A stretch of 64,000 nt of DNA from Sphingomonas citri (lineage in GTDB: Bacteria > Pseudomonadota > Alphaproteobacteria > Sphingomonadales > Sphingomonadaceae). Positions 26,257-34,477 of this stretch are shown here, piece by piece. Where the stretch lies: contig NZ_JAHXZN010000003.1 of NCBI RefSeq assembly GCF_019429485.1, positions 1 to 64,000 of the forward strand, written 5' to 3'. The position numbers were made by a program, and so were the translations under genes. Position 1 is the stretch's first letter; each line of letters opens with the position of its first letter. The notes beneath the pieces are model-generated. The model was given only the letters and a program-made list of their open reading frames with translations, was not told the origin of the DNA and did not search any database.

Positions 26257-27621
26257 ATGACCAGCCCTTCCTTCCCCGTCGTCACCCGCTTCGCGCCGTC
26301 GCCGACCGGCCGGCTCCACGTCGGCAACATCCGCACCGCGCTGCACAGCTGGATGCTGGCGCGGCGCGATGGCGGGCGCTTCGTGCTGCGCATCGACGAC
26401 ACCGACGCCGAGCGCAGCGAGGAGCGCTACGTCGACTCGATCCGCGCCGACCTCGCCTGGCTCGGGCTGGTGCCCGACCAGGAGGTGCGCCAGTCGGCGC
26501 GGTTCGCGCTCTATCAGGCGCGCTTCGACGCTTTGGTCGACGCGGGGCGGATCTACCCGGCCTATGAGAGCGCGCAGGAGCTGGACCTGAAGCGCAAGGT
26601 GCTGCTCGGCCGCGGGCTGCCGCCGGTGTACGACCGCGCCGCGCTGCGCCTGACCGCCGCAGAGCGGGCGGCGCTCGAGTCCGACCGCGTACGCCCGCAC
26701 TGGCGCTTCAAGCTGGATCATGACTCGCCGATCGAGTGGGACGACCTGGTGCGCGGGCCGCAGCGCTTCGATCCCGCGACGATGAGCGACCCGGTCGTGC
26801 GCCGCGCCGACGGCTCGTGGCTCTACATGCTGCCCTCGGCGATCGACGACGCCGATCTCGGCATCACGCACGTCGTGCGCGGCGAGGACCATGTCTCCAA
26901 CACCGCGCTCCAGTTGCAGATGTTCGCCGCGATGGGCGCGCCCGCGCCCGCCTTCGCGCACGCCGCGCTGCTCACCGGCAGCGAGGGCAAATTGTCGAAG
27001 CGGCTCGGCTCGCTCGGGGTCGATCATTTCCGCGAGGGCGGGATCGAGCCAGCGGCGGTGCTGTCGCTGCTGACACGGATCGGCACCAGCCAGCCGGTCG
27101 AGCCGCTCGTCGATCCGGCGCCGCTGATCGAGGCGCTCGACTTCGCGCACTTCGGCCGCGCCCCGGCGCGCTTCGACGAGGCCGAGCTGGCGCAGGTGAG
27201 CGCGCGCATCGTCCACCAGCTGCCGTTCGACGCCGTCGCCGATCGGCTGCCGGAGGGGATGGACGCCGCGGCGTGGGCCGCGGTGCGGCCCAACCTCGCC
27301 GCCGTGGCCGAGGCGGCGGACTGGTGGGGCGTGATCGAGGGGCCGATCGATCCGCCCACCGCCGCCGAGGACGGCGCCTATCTCGCCCAGGCCGCCACCG
27401 CGGCGCGCGCGATCGACTGGGCGGGCGACCCGTGGCACGCGCTCACCGCGCGGCTCAAGGCGGAGAGCGGGCGCAAGGGCAAGCCGCTGTTCCTGCCGCT
27501 GCGCCGCGCGCTCACCGGGCGCGACCACGGCCCCGACATGGCGGCGCTGCTGCCGCTGATCGGGCGCGACCGCGCGCTGGCGCGGCTCGACGCCGCGGCG
27601 GACTCGAACCGGAGCGGCTGA
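26257..27621 (+). CDS. gltX: Glutamyl-tRNA synthetase
   Basis: 454 residues. The HIGH-type motif is HVGN in FAPSPTGRLHVGNIRTAL and the KMSKS-type motif is KLSKR. The anticodon-binding part at the C-terminus includes GKPLFLPLRRALTGRDHGPD. It charges tRNA-Glu; many alphaproteobacteria have two copies, one of which glutamylates tRNA-Gln, and which type this is cannot be settled from this window. There is no full set of the four cysteines expected for a zinc finger, which is common in this group. A small membrane-protein gene follows 17 bp downstream. Confidence 0.95.
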   Translation: MTSPSFPVVTRFAPSPTGRLHVGNIRTALHSWMLARRDGGRFVLRIDDTDAERSEERYVDSIRADLAWLGLVPDQEVRQSARFALYQARFDALVDAGRIYPAYESAQELDLKRKVLLGRGLPPVYDRAALRLTAAERAALESDRVRPHWRFKLDHDSPIEWDDLVRGPQRFDPATMSDPVVRRADGSWLYMLPSAIDDADLGITHVVRGEDHVSNTALQLQMFAAMGAPAPAFAHAALLTGSEGKLSKRLGSLGVDHFREGGIEPAAVLSLLTRIGTSQPVEPLVDPAPLIEALDFAHFGRAPARFDEAELAQVSARIVHQLPFDAVADRLPEGMDAAAWAAVRPNLAAVAEAADWWGVIEGPIDPPTAAEDGAYLAQAATAARAIDWAGDPWHALTARLKAESGRKGKPLFLPLRRALTGRDHGPDMAALLPLIGRDRALARLDAAADSNRSG

Positions 27622-27638
27622 GGCCCTATATCCACGCG

Positions 27639-27986
27639 ATGCAGTTCTTCGCCCGACTGTCGCCGCTGCGCGCCGCGCGCGACCTCCGCTTCTTCTTCCA
27701 GACGCGCGAGCGCTACGAATGGGGGTTCCTGGCGCTGTCGGTGGCGATCACCGGCTTCTTCGTCTGGGCCTTCTTCCACGATTCGTACTTCGAGAAGGAG
27801 TATAAGCCCAACATCATCTACTTCGAGCAGTGGAAGCTGGATCGCACCGACGCCCAGATCATCGCGCAGCAGCAGATCGACCAGGCCAAGCGCGAGATCG
27901 CCGAGCGCGAGCAGCGTGCGCGCGAGGAGAAGCTGCGCCAGGGCTTCAAGCGGCTCGACGACAAGCTCAACGCGATGGGGATCTGA
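27639..27986 (+). CDS. Small single-pass membrane protein, function unknown
   Basis: 115 residues from the ATG at 27639, selected because the upstream open frame lies inside gltX. One membrane segment (about 28-46, WGFLALSVAITGFFVWAFF) is followed by YFEKEYKPNIIYFEQWKLDR and a charged coiled coil to the end (QQQIDQAKREIAEREQRARE core). Such proteins are common as conserved hypotheticals in sphingomonads. It is 17 bp downstream of gltX and probably co-transcribed. Confidence 0.75.
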   Translation: MQFFARLSPLRAARDLRFFFQTRERYEWGFLALSVAITGFFVWAFFHDSYFEKEYKPNIIYFEQWKLDRTDAQIIAQQQIDQAKREIAEREQRAREEKLRQGFKRLDDKLNAMGI

Positions 27987-28048
27987 GCTGAGGGAGTCCG
28001 GCGCCGGGGTGGGTCGAATGTGCGGGTGGGCCGCTGAATCCGCTGCCG

Positions 28049-28134
28049 CCCCGGCGAACGCCGGGGTCCAGGTGGAAAGGCTGTCGTGAGTCTCAACATC
28101 GTCTCCCAACTGGACCCCGGCGTTCGCCGGGATG
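28049..28134. repeat. REP-like intergenic inverted repeat, copy 1
   Basis: Two imperfect palindromes face each other: CCCCGGCGAACGCCGGGGTCC starting at 28049, and TGGACCCCGGCGTTCGCCGGG starting at 28111. Each is itself a CCCGGCG-AA/TT-CGCCGGG hairpin and together they form a head-to-head pair, as in the dispersed CCGGCGAACGCCGG...TCCA repeats of sphingomonads. It occupies the gap before ribD and may act in mRNA stability or termination. Confidence 0.7.
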
Positions 28135-28191
28135 GTGCAGGAGATGGCGCCAGACCCGATAGAAGCTCCTACCGCTGATTGCTTGCCGCGC

Positions 28192-29178
28192 ATGTCATCT
28201 CCAACACTCCTCGCCGCCGACCCCCGCTGGATGGCCGCCGCGCTCGCGCTCTCTGAGCGAACGCGCGCGCGCACCTTCCCGAACCCGAACGTCGGCTGTG
28301 TCCTCGTCCGCGACGGCGCGGTGGTCGGGCGCGGCTGGACCCAGCCGGGCGGCCGGCCCCACGCCGAGGCGATGGCGCTCGACGAGGCGGGAGCGCGCGC
28401 CCGCGGCGCTACCGCTTACGTCACGCTTGAGCCCTGCGCGCACGCCAGCCCGCGTGGCCCCGCCTGTGCCGACCTGCTCGTCGCGTCGGGGATCACGCGC
28501 GCGGTGGTGGCGCTCGGCGATCCCGACCCGCGCACCGACGGTGCCGGTCTGGCGCGGCTGCGGGCGGCGGGGATCGCAGTCGAGGTGGGCATAGGCGCGG
28601 ATGCGGCGCGGCGCGCGATGGCGGGCTTCCTCACGCGGCGCGCGCTGGGGCGGCCGTACGTCACGCTCAAGCTCGCGCTGTCGCTCGACGGCGCCGCCGC
28701 GATGGCCGACGGGCGCAGCCAGTGGATCACCGGGCCGGAAGCGCGCGCGCACGCGCATCTCGAGCGCGCGCGCCACGAGGCGATCCTGGTCGGCCGCGGC
28801 ACCTGGGAAGCGGACCGGCCGCGGCTCGACGTCCGGCTCGCGGGGCTTGAAGGCAGGGCACCGCTGCGGGTGGTGCTGTCAGCGGGGACACCGGCCGCGC
28901 AGGAGCGTGATCCGCGCTGGACCTCTACCCCAGCCGGCATCGCCTCCCTCCCCGCCGACCACCTGCTGATCGAGGGCGGCGCGGGCACCGCCGCGGCCTT
29001 CCTGCGCGCCGACCTGGTCGATCGCCTGCTGCTCTACCGCGCGCCGATCCTGATCGGCGGCGGGCGCACGCTGCCCGACATCGGGCTCGCCGCGCTCGGC
29101 GACGCGCACGCGCGCTGGCGGCTCGCCGACTCGCGCCAGCTTGGCAGCGATCGGCTCGAAGTCTACGAGCGCGGCTGA
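28192..29178 (+). CDS. ribD: Bifunctional diaminohydroxyphosphoribosylaminopyrimidine deaminase / reductase
   Basis: 328 residues from the ATG at 28192. The N-terminal deaminase domain has the zinc site PHAEAMALDEAG and LEPCAHASPRGPACADLL (His, Cys, Cys), and the C-terminal reductase domain (about 145-325) has LKLALSLDGAAAMADGRSQWITG and LLIEGGAGTAAAFL. RibD catalyses the second and third steps from the GTP-derived pyrimidine to the ribitylamino intermediate. The frame is open 60 bases further upstream but that runs into the intergenic repeat. It begins a ribD-ribE-ribBA-ribH cluster. Confidence 0.95.
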   Translation: MSSPTLLAADPRWMAAALALSERTRARTFPNPNVGCVLVRDGAVVGRGWTQPGGRPHAEAMALDEAGARARGATAYVTLEPCAHASPRGPACADLLVASGITRAVVALGDPDPRTDGAGLARLRAAGIAVEVGIGADAARRAMAGFLTRRALGRPYVTLKLALSLDGAAAMADGRSQWITGPEARAHAHLERARHEAILVGRGTWEADRPRLDVRLAGLEGRAPLRVVLSAGTPAAQERDPRWTSTPAGIASLPADHLLIEGGAGTAAAFLRADLVDRLLLYRAPILIGGGRTLPDIGLAALGDAHARWRLADSRQLGSDRLEVYERG

Positions 29179-29187
29179 GAGGTCATC

Positions 29188-29811
29188 ATGTTCACCGGCA
29201 TCGTCTCCGACATCGGCACCATCCGCCAGATCGCGCAGCGCGGCGACACCCGCGCGGTGATCGACACCGCCTATGACGTCGCCACGATCGAGCTGGGCGC
29301 GTCGATCGCCTGCTCGGGCGTGTGCCTCACCGTCGTCGACAAGGCGCCGCACGAGAGCGGCGTCGGCGGCTGGTTCGCGGTCGACGTCTCGCACGAGACG
29401 CGCAGCCGCACCGCGCCGGCGCAGTGGGCCGAGGGGCGCAGCCTCAACCTCGAGCGCGCGATGAAGCTGGGCGACGAGCTCGGCGGGCATATCGTCACCG
29501 GCCATGTCGACGGCGTCGCGACGGTGGAGGCGATCACCGCCGACGGCGACTCGCGCCGCATCGCCTTGCGCGTGCCGGGCGAGCTGGCGCCGTTCCTCGC
29601 CCCCAAGGGCTCGGTCACGGTCGACGGCGTCTCGCTCACCGTCAACGCGGTGGAGGACTTGGCCGACGGCACGCGCTTCACCGTCAACCTGATCCCGCAC
29701 ACCCAGGCGGTCACCACGCTCGGCGCGCTGATCGAGGGCGAGGCGGTCAACATCGAGATCGACGTGCTCGCGCGTTATCTCCAGCGGATGGAGCATTATC
29801 GTGGTCGCTGA
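29188..29811 (+). CDS. ribE: Riboflavin synthase, alpha chain
   Basis: 207 residues with two lumazine-binding repeats (about 1-95 and 96-195). The hallmark N-terminus MFTGIVSDIGTI and the repeat signatures ACSGVCLTV and VDGVSLTVN are both present. It dismutates two 6,7-dimethyl-8-ribityllumazine molecules to riboflavin. It starts 9 bp after ribD and overlaps ribBA by 11 bp. Confidence 0.95.
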   Translation: MFTGIVSDIGTIRQIAQRGDTRAVIDTAYDVATIELGASIACSGVCLTVVDKAPHESGVGGWFAVDVSHETRSRTAPAQWAEGRSLNLERAMKLGDELGGHIVTGHVDGVATVEAITADGDSRRIALRVPGELAPFLAPKGSVTVDGVSLTVNAVEDLADGTRFTVNLIPHTQAVTTLGALIEGEAVNIEIDVLARYLQRMEHYRGR

Positions 29812-30934
29812 GCCCGCGGCGCTGGCGCGGCTGCGCCACGGCTATCTCTCCTCGCCCGAGGAACTGATCGACGAGGCGCGCAACGGCCGGATGTTCATCC
29901 TGGTCGACGACGAGGATCGCGAGAACGAGGGCGATCTCGTCATCCCCGCGCAGATGGCGACGCCCGAGAAGATCAACTTCATGGCCAAGTACGGCCGCGG
30001 GCTGATCTGCCTCGCGCTCACCAAGCCGCGCGTCGAGCAGCTCGGGCTCGACCTGATGAGCCGCAACAACGGCACCCGCCACGAGACCGCCTTCACCGTC
30101 TCGATCGAGGCGAAGGAAGGAGTCACCACCGGCATCTCCGCCGCCGACCGCGCGCGCACGATCGCGGTGGCGATCGATTCGACCAGGGTGCGCGACGACA
30201 TCGTCACCCCCGGCCACGTCTTCCCTTTGGTGGCGCGCGACGGCGGCGTGCTGGTACGGGCCGGCCATACCGAGGCGGCGGTCGACGTCGCGCGGCTCGC
30301 CGGGCTCAACCCTTCGGGCGTGATCTGCGAGATCATGAACGAGGACGGCACGATGGCCCGGCTCGACGATCTCGTCACCTTCGCGCAGTTCCACCATCTC
30401 AAGATCGGCACGATCCGCGACCTGATCGCCTACCGCCGCCGCCACGACCATCTCGTCGAGCTGGTCAGCGAGGCGCCCTTCACCAGCCGCTGGGGCGGCG
30501 ACTGGACGGTGCGCGCCTATCGCAACAAGGCGACCGGCACCGAGCAGATCGCGCTGGTCAAGGGCCGCGTCGATCCGACCAAGCCGACGCTGGTGCGGAT
30601 GCACGCGCTGTCGCCCTTCGCCGACATGTTCGGCGAGGACAGCCAGCGCAGCCACCTGCTGTCGCGCTCGATGGAGCTCATCGGGGAGGCCGGTGCGGGG
30701 GTAATCGTGGTGATCAACCGCCAGCGCGCCGACGCCTTCACCACCGCGGTGCGGATGAAGGCGGGCGAGGCGGTGACGGTCGATATGGAGGAGCTGCGCG
30801 ACTATGGCGTCGGCGCGATGATCCTGGCCGAGCTCGGCGTCCACGACATGGTGCTGCTGACCAACACGCACCACACGTTGGTCGGGCTCGACGGCTACGG
30901 CCTGTCGATCGTCGGCGAGCGCGAGATCGATTGA
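29801..30934 (+). CDS. ribBA: 3,4-dihydroxy-2-butanone-4-phosphate synthase with degenerate GTP cyclohydrolase II domain
   Basis: 377 residues from a GTG at 29801. The N-terminal RibB domain (about 15-215) is intact: DDEDRENEGDLVIPAQ (acidic metal loop), RNNGTRHETAFTV and VLVRAGHTEAAVDVARLAGL. The C-terminal RibA-like domain keeps the fold (PTLVRMHALSPFADMFGE, YGVGAMILAELGVHDMVLLTN, LDGYGLSIVGERE) but lacks the three zinc cysteines normally found as H-x-E-C-L...C-D-C. It should therefore make the butanone phosphate but not open GTP; a separate RibA is expected elsewhere. Overlaps ribE by 11 bp. Confidence 0.92.
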   Translation: MVAEPAALARLRHGYLSSPEELIDEARNGRMFILVDDEDRENEGDLVIPAQMATPEKINFMAKYGRGLICLALTKPRVEQLGLDLMSRNNGTRHETAFTVSIEAKEGVTTGISAADRARTIAVAIDSTRVRDDIVTPGHVFPLVARDGGVLVRAGHTEAAVDVARLAGLNPSGVICEIMNEDGTMARLDDLVTFAQFHHLKIGTIRDLIAYRRRHDHLVELVSEAPFTSRWGGDWTVRAYRNKATGTEQIALVKGRVDPTKPTLVRMHALSPFADMFGEDSQRSHLLSRSMELIGEAGAGVIVVINRQRADAFTTAVRMKAGEAVTVDMEELRDYGVGAMILAELGVHDMVLLTNTHHTLVGLDGYGLSIVGEREID

Positions 30935-31053
30935 GCGCGGCGGGCGCGTGAGCCGAGCGCGACCTGCCAGGCGCGGGCGAGGGACGAAGTGGCCGGCCAC
31001 GTCCTTCACTTCGACCTCGGCTCGCGTCCTCTCGCGGCCGCACCACCACCTTA

Positions 31054-31202
31054 CGTCATCCCCGCGAAGGCGAGGATCCAGACACGTTGACGGGCGTGGC
31101 GGTGTGCAGCGCCAGCGGCCCGCGACGGCACGTACCTGGCGCGGCTCACTACAAGAGGCGCGAGGACCGCGCGTCTGGATCCTCGCCTGCGCGGGGATGA
31201 CG
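31054..31202. repeat. REP-like intergenic inverted repeat, copy 2
   Basis: The arm CGTCATCCCCGCGAAGGCGA begins at 31054, and its partner, ending at 31202, is the reverse complement in 29 of 30 positions (GTCTGGATCCTCGCCTGCGC begins it at 31173). The arms are about 90 bp apart. The unit fills most of the 341-bp gap between ribBA and ribH, where no gene or FMN riboswitch was recognised. Confidence 0.75.
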
Positions 31203-31275
31203 GGAAGAGGGCGCAGTGCCGGCGCGCACACCTGCGTGGGCAGCACCAACACACGACCACAGCAAGGAGACCAGC

Positions 31276-31695
31276 ATGGCGCATATCCTGATCGTCGAGG
31301 CACGCTTCTACGACCATCTCAACGACCTGCTCGTGGCGGGCGCGCGCGGCGCGATCGAGGCCGCCGGGCATAGCTGCGAGGTGCTCACCGTGCCCGGCGC
31401 GCTGGAATTGCCCGGCGCGATCGCCATGGCGTCCGAGCGCGGGCGCTGGGACGCCTTCGTCGCGCTCGGCGTGGTGATCCGCGGCGAGACCTATCATTTC
31501 GAGATCGTCGCCAACGAGAGCGCGCGCGGGATCATGGCGCTGACGATGGACGGCGTGGCGATCGGCAACGGCGTGCTCACCACCGAGGACGAGGCGCAGG
31601 CGATCGTTCGCGCCGATCCGGCGCAGCTCGACAAGGGTGGCGCCGCGGCCAAGGCAGCGCTGGCGCTGCTCGACCTACGCGACCGGATGGGGTGA
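31276..31695 (+). CDS. ribH: 6,7-dimethyl-8-ribityllumazine synthase
   Basis: 139 residues from the ATG at 31276, with AAGGAG 6 bp upstream. Lumazine synthase signatures: [54 protein letters not shown] with the active-site His, and [12 protein letters not shown]. It condenses the RibD/RibB products and forms icosahedral or smaller oligomers. It closes the riboflavin cluster; nusB, which often follows ribH, is not here. The 341-bp gap and the repeat separate it from ribBA, so it may have its own promoter. Confidence 0.95.
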   Translation: MAHILIVEARFYDHLNDLLVAGARGAIEAAGHSCEVLTVPGALELPGAIAMASERGRWDAFVALGVVIRGETYHFEIVANESARGIMALTMDGVAIGNGVLTTEDEAQAIVRADPAQLDKGGAAAKAALALLDLRDRMG

Positions 31696-31900
31696 GCGGG
31701 ACGGCTGTCCTACGTGGCAGGCGCGCGGCTAGGACGCGCGCGTGCCCGCCGCTCAGGTCAGCCTCCCGCCTCACGTGCGTCCGCCGACGCTCCGGCCGGC
31801 GACTCAACTTTTGCAGCATTGGCGCCCCCGGGCCGCCGCGCCGGCGCCGTGCGCCGCCGGCGCGAACCCGCGCGGCGACTCAACATTCGCAACATTCGCA

Positions 31901-32716
31901 CTACGCGGGCGTCCGCCCCAGCCGCTCGAGCAGCGCCATCGCGGCGTGCGGCGCGCGCACCTTGGCGCCGTTGATCATGAACACGAACGTGTCGCGCGGC
32001 CGCACCGGCGCGGGCGCGGCGACATAGGGCAGCCCGTCGGGACTTTTCCCTGCCGCCCAGTCGCGCGCCACCGTCTCCCAGCGATCGAGTGCGGCCGGCG
32101 CGTAGCCGGCGGGCTCCTCCTCGCGCGCGTCTTCCAGCCGGGCGTAGACGATGTCGCCCGAGACGTCGGCGAGCGCGGGATAGTCGGCCGAGTCGCCGTG
32201 GACGATCGCCACCCCGGCGGCGCGGCAGAGCGCGACGAACTCGGGCACCGCGAACGATTCATGCCGCACCTGGATCGCGTGGCGCAGCGCGACGCCGTCC
32301 TGCTTCGCCGGCAGCAGCGCGAGGAAGGCGCGCAGGTCGTCGGCGTCGAATTTCCGCGTCGCCGCCATCTGCCACAGGATCGGGCCGAGCTTGTCACCCA
32401 GCTCGGTGATCCCCTGACCGACGAAGCGCTGCACCGACTCGCCCGCCTCGGCCAGCACCTTGCGCGTGACGCAATAGCGCGACGCCTTGAGCGCGAAGAC
32501 GAAGCCTTCGGGCGTGCCGTCGCGCCAGCTCGCAAAGGTGGCGGGCTTGAACGAGGAATAGAAGGTGCCGTTCACCTCGATCGCGGTGACGTGGCGGCTG
32601 GCATAGTCCAGCTCGCGCTTGTGCGGCCATTTCTCCGGATAGAAGGTGCCGCGCCACGGCTCATAGGTCCAGCCGCCGATGCCGACTCGGATGTTCGCCT
32701 CGCTCGTCATGGCCAC
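31901..32716 (-). CDS. DUF72 family protein
   Basis: 271 residues of the TIM-barrel-like DUF72 (YecE) family: IRVGIGGWTYEPWRGTFYP at the N-terminus, AIEVNGTFYSSFKPATFASWRDGTPEGFVFALKASR, then LGPILWQ, HAIQVRHESF and DIVYARLED. Biochemical function is unknown. The gene is monocistronic and convergent with ribH. A second Met at 32710 is an equally good start. An overlapping short direct repeat (GACTCAAC at 31801 and 31877) lies just downstream. Confidence 0.9.
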   Translation of the reverse strand: MAMTSEANIRVGIGGWTYEPWRGTFYPEKWPHKRELDYASRHVTAIEVNGTFYSSFKPATFASWRDGTPEGFVFALKASRYCVTRKVLAEAGESVQRFVGQGITELGDKLGPILWQMAATRKFDADDLRAFLALLPAKQDGVALRHAIQVRHESFAVPEFVALCRAAGVAIVHGDSADYPALADVSGDIVYARLEDAREEEPAGYAPAALDRWETVARDWAAGKSPDGLPYVAAPAPVRPRDTFVFMINGAKVRAPHAAMALLERLGRTPA

Positions 32717-32773
32717 CGGGGTGCCGCGTCGCGCGCGCTCTGTCCATCGCCGGCAATGCGGCGACCGACGGCT

Positions 32774-33451
32774 TCATCGCCGCGGCGGCGGCGGGCCGGC
32801 GCGGCGCCGTGCGGCATGCCACTCGGCGCGGGTGAGCAGCGCGTCGAGATCCTCAGGGGCGATGTCGAAGCTCTCGTGCAGGTCGGCGAGCGCGGCGTCG
32901 ATGTCGGCGGCGTGGAGCCCGGCCGCGATGGGGGCGGCGGCGCGATGCGGGTAGGAGCGCCGCGTCACCCGGTGAAACAGCAGCCCCGCGGCCACCAGCG
33001 TCACCGAGTTGAGCGCCACCGGCAGCAGCGCGAAGCCGAAGCCGGCGGCATGGACGGTCGGCCCGCCGATCACCGCGGTCAGCGCCGCGGCGCCGCCGGG
33101 CGGGTGGAGGCAGCGCAGCAGCGACATCGTCAGGATCGCGGCTCCCGCGGCGAGCCCGGCGGCGATCGCGGCGTCGGGCACCAGCCGGTACACCGCGACA
33201 CCGACCAGCGCGGAGAGCGTGTTGCCGCCGATCACCGGCCAGGGCTGCGCGAGCGGGCTGGCCGGCACCGCGAACACCAGCACCGCCGAGGCGCCGAGCG
33301 GCGCGACGATCAGCGGCAGCGCGGCGCCCTGCACCAGCAACGCGCCGAGCAATGCGGTGAGCGCGATGCCGATCGCTGCGCCGAGACAGGCGATCAGCCG
33401 CTCGCGCAGCTGCGCGCCGGAGAGCAGGGGCTTGAACAGGCGAACGGGCAT
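32774..33451 (-). CDS. HPP-family integral membrane protein
   Basis: 225 residues. The HPP domain (about 15-165) has four or five membrane segments and the family signature LLRCLHPPGGAAALTAV. A cytosolic tail of about 60 residues follows (ADIDAALADLHESFDIAPEDLDALL) and may be the remains of a CBS-like or regulatory region; in longer family members CBS domains follow. Some HPP proteins transport nitrite in plastids and cyanobacteria; the substrate here is unknown. Stands alone between DUF72 and tRNA-Gly. Confidence 0.88.
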   Translation of the reverse strand: MPVRLFKPLLSGAQLRERLIACLGAAIGIALTALLGALLVQGAALPLIVAPLGASAVLVFAVPASPLAQPWPVIGGNTLSALVGVAVYRLVPDAAIAAGLAAGAAILTMSLLRCLHPPGGAAALTAVIGGPTVHAAGFGFALLPVALNSVTLVAAGLLFHRVTRRSYPHRAAAPIAAGLHAADIDAALADLHESFDIAPEDLDALLTRAEWHAARRRAGPPPPRR

Positions 33452-33521
33452 GGCGCGCCTGTGGCGTCGCGCGTTCCGCGCGTCAACGCATCGACGATGG
33501 TGAGAGAGCCGGATGACCGAC

Positions 33522-33596
33522 TGGAGCGGGCGAAGGGATTCGAACCCTCGACCCCAACCTTGGCAAGGTTGTGCTCTACCCCTGAGCTACGCCCGC
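33522..33596 (-). tRNA. tRNA-Gly (anticodon GCC)
   Basis: On the minus strand the acceptor stem GCGGGCG pairs with CGCCCGC, followed by T and an encoded CCA. The D arm (TAGCTCAGGGGTAGAGC), anticodon stem-loop CAACCTT-GCC-AAGGTTG and T arm GAGGGTTCGAATCCCTT are all canonical. The anticodon GCC reads the main glycine codons in this GC-rich genome. Confidence 0.97.
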
Positions 33597-33755
33597 TCTG
33601 GCGCCTGTGCCGCCCTCGGGAAGAGGACCGGCTGGGTGAGGCGCGGCCACTAGCAGCGGCCCGGGAGCCTCGCAACAGCTTTTTACACGTCCACGCATTT
33701 TTCTGCCGCACGCGCGAATTGACCCCGATCAGCCCTGACCTTAGGTCCCGCTGGC

Positions 33756-34466
33756 ATGACCGCTCCAACGATCCTGCTCGTCGAGGACGATCCCTCGCTC
33801 CGCATGCTCACCGCGCGCGCGCTGCAGGAGAACGGCTTCGCGGTGCGCCCCGCGTCCGCGGCGCCGGAGATGTGGCTCGCGCTCGACTCGGGGCCGGTGG
33901 ACCTCGTGCTGCTCGACATCATGCTGCCCGGCACCAGCGGGATCGACCTGTGCCGCTCGCTGCGCCAGAAGAGCGACGTGCCGATCATCTTCATGTCGGC
34001 GCGTGCCTCGGAGACCGACCGGGTGGTCGGGCTCGAGCTGGGTGCGGACGACTATATCGCCAAGCCGTTCGGCACGCGCGAGCTGGTGGCGCGGGTGCGC
34101 GCGGTGCTGCGCCGGCCCGCGCTCGACCGCCGCGCCGGCGCGGGCGACCAGGGCATGCTGACCTTCGACGGCTGGACGATCAACCTGCCGCGGCGCGAGC
34201 TCAGCTCGCCCAGCGGCGCGATCGTCGATCTCACCGGCGCCGAGTTCGACCTGCTCGTCGTGCTCGCCGACCATGCCCAGCGCGTGATCGCGCGCGAGCG
34301 GCTGATCGAGCTCAGCCGCACCCGGCTGGGCGACAGTTCGGACCGCTCCATCGACGTGCTGATCAGCCGGCTGCGCCGCAAGCTCGGCAGCGCGGGGGCG
34401 CCCGCGCCGATCGTGACGGTGCGCGGCGTCGGCTATATGCTCAACGCCCCGGTCGAGCGCGGCTGA
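33756..34466 (+). CDS. OmpR/PhoB-family response regulator
   Basis: 236 residues. The receiver domain (1-120) has the acidic pair ED(D) near residues 11-13, the phosphoacceptor Asp in LVLLDIMLPG and Lys in YIAKPFG. The winged-helix output domain (about 135-232) has LTGAEFDLLVVLADHAQRVIARE and RSIDVLISRLRRKL. It is followed 11 bp later by its sensor kinase. The signal is unknown; the pair is of OmpR/EnvZ type, also close to RegX/feuP groups in alphaproteobacteria. Confidence 0.94.
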   Translation: MTAPTILLVEDDPSLRMLTARALQENGFAVRPASAAPEMWLALDSGPVDLVLLDIMLPGTSGIDLCRSLRQKSDVPIIFMSARASETDRVVGLELGADDYIAKPFGTRELVARVRAVLRRPALDRRAGAGDQGMLTFDGWTINLPRRELSSPSGAIVDLTGAEFDLLVVLADHAQRVIARERLIELSRTRLGDSSDRSIDVLISRLRRKLGSAGAPAPIVTVRGVGYMLNAPVERG

Positions 34467-34477
34467 CGCCGCCGCGG

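Noticed and set aside
23694..26402. A 902-codon open frame on the minus strand
   Set aside because: It overlaps the deacetylase-like gene, the sugar porter, prs and gltX. Its product is Arg/Asp/Ala-rich without motifs, as expected from the antisense of GC-rich codons.
30935..31275. FMN riboswitch before ribH
   Set aside because: The conserved RFN core could not be found. The gap is filled by the inverted repeat unit.
31742..34477. A long plus-strand open frame running into the sensor kinase gene
   Set aside because: It crosses DUF72, the HPP gene, tRNA-Gly and the response regulator. Only the last part, from 34478, is the kinase.
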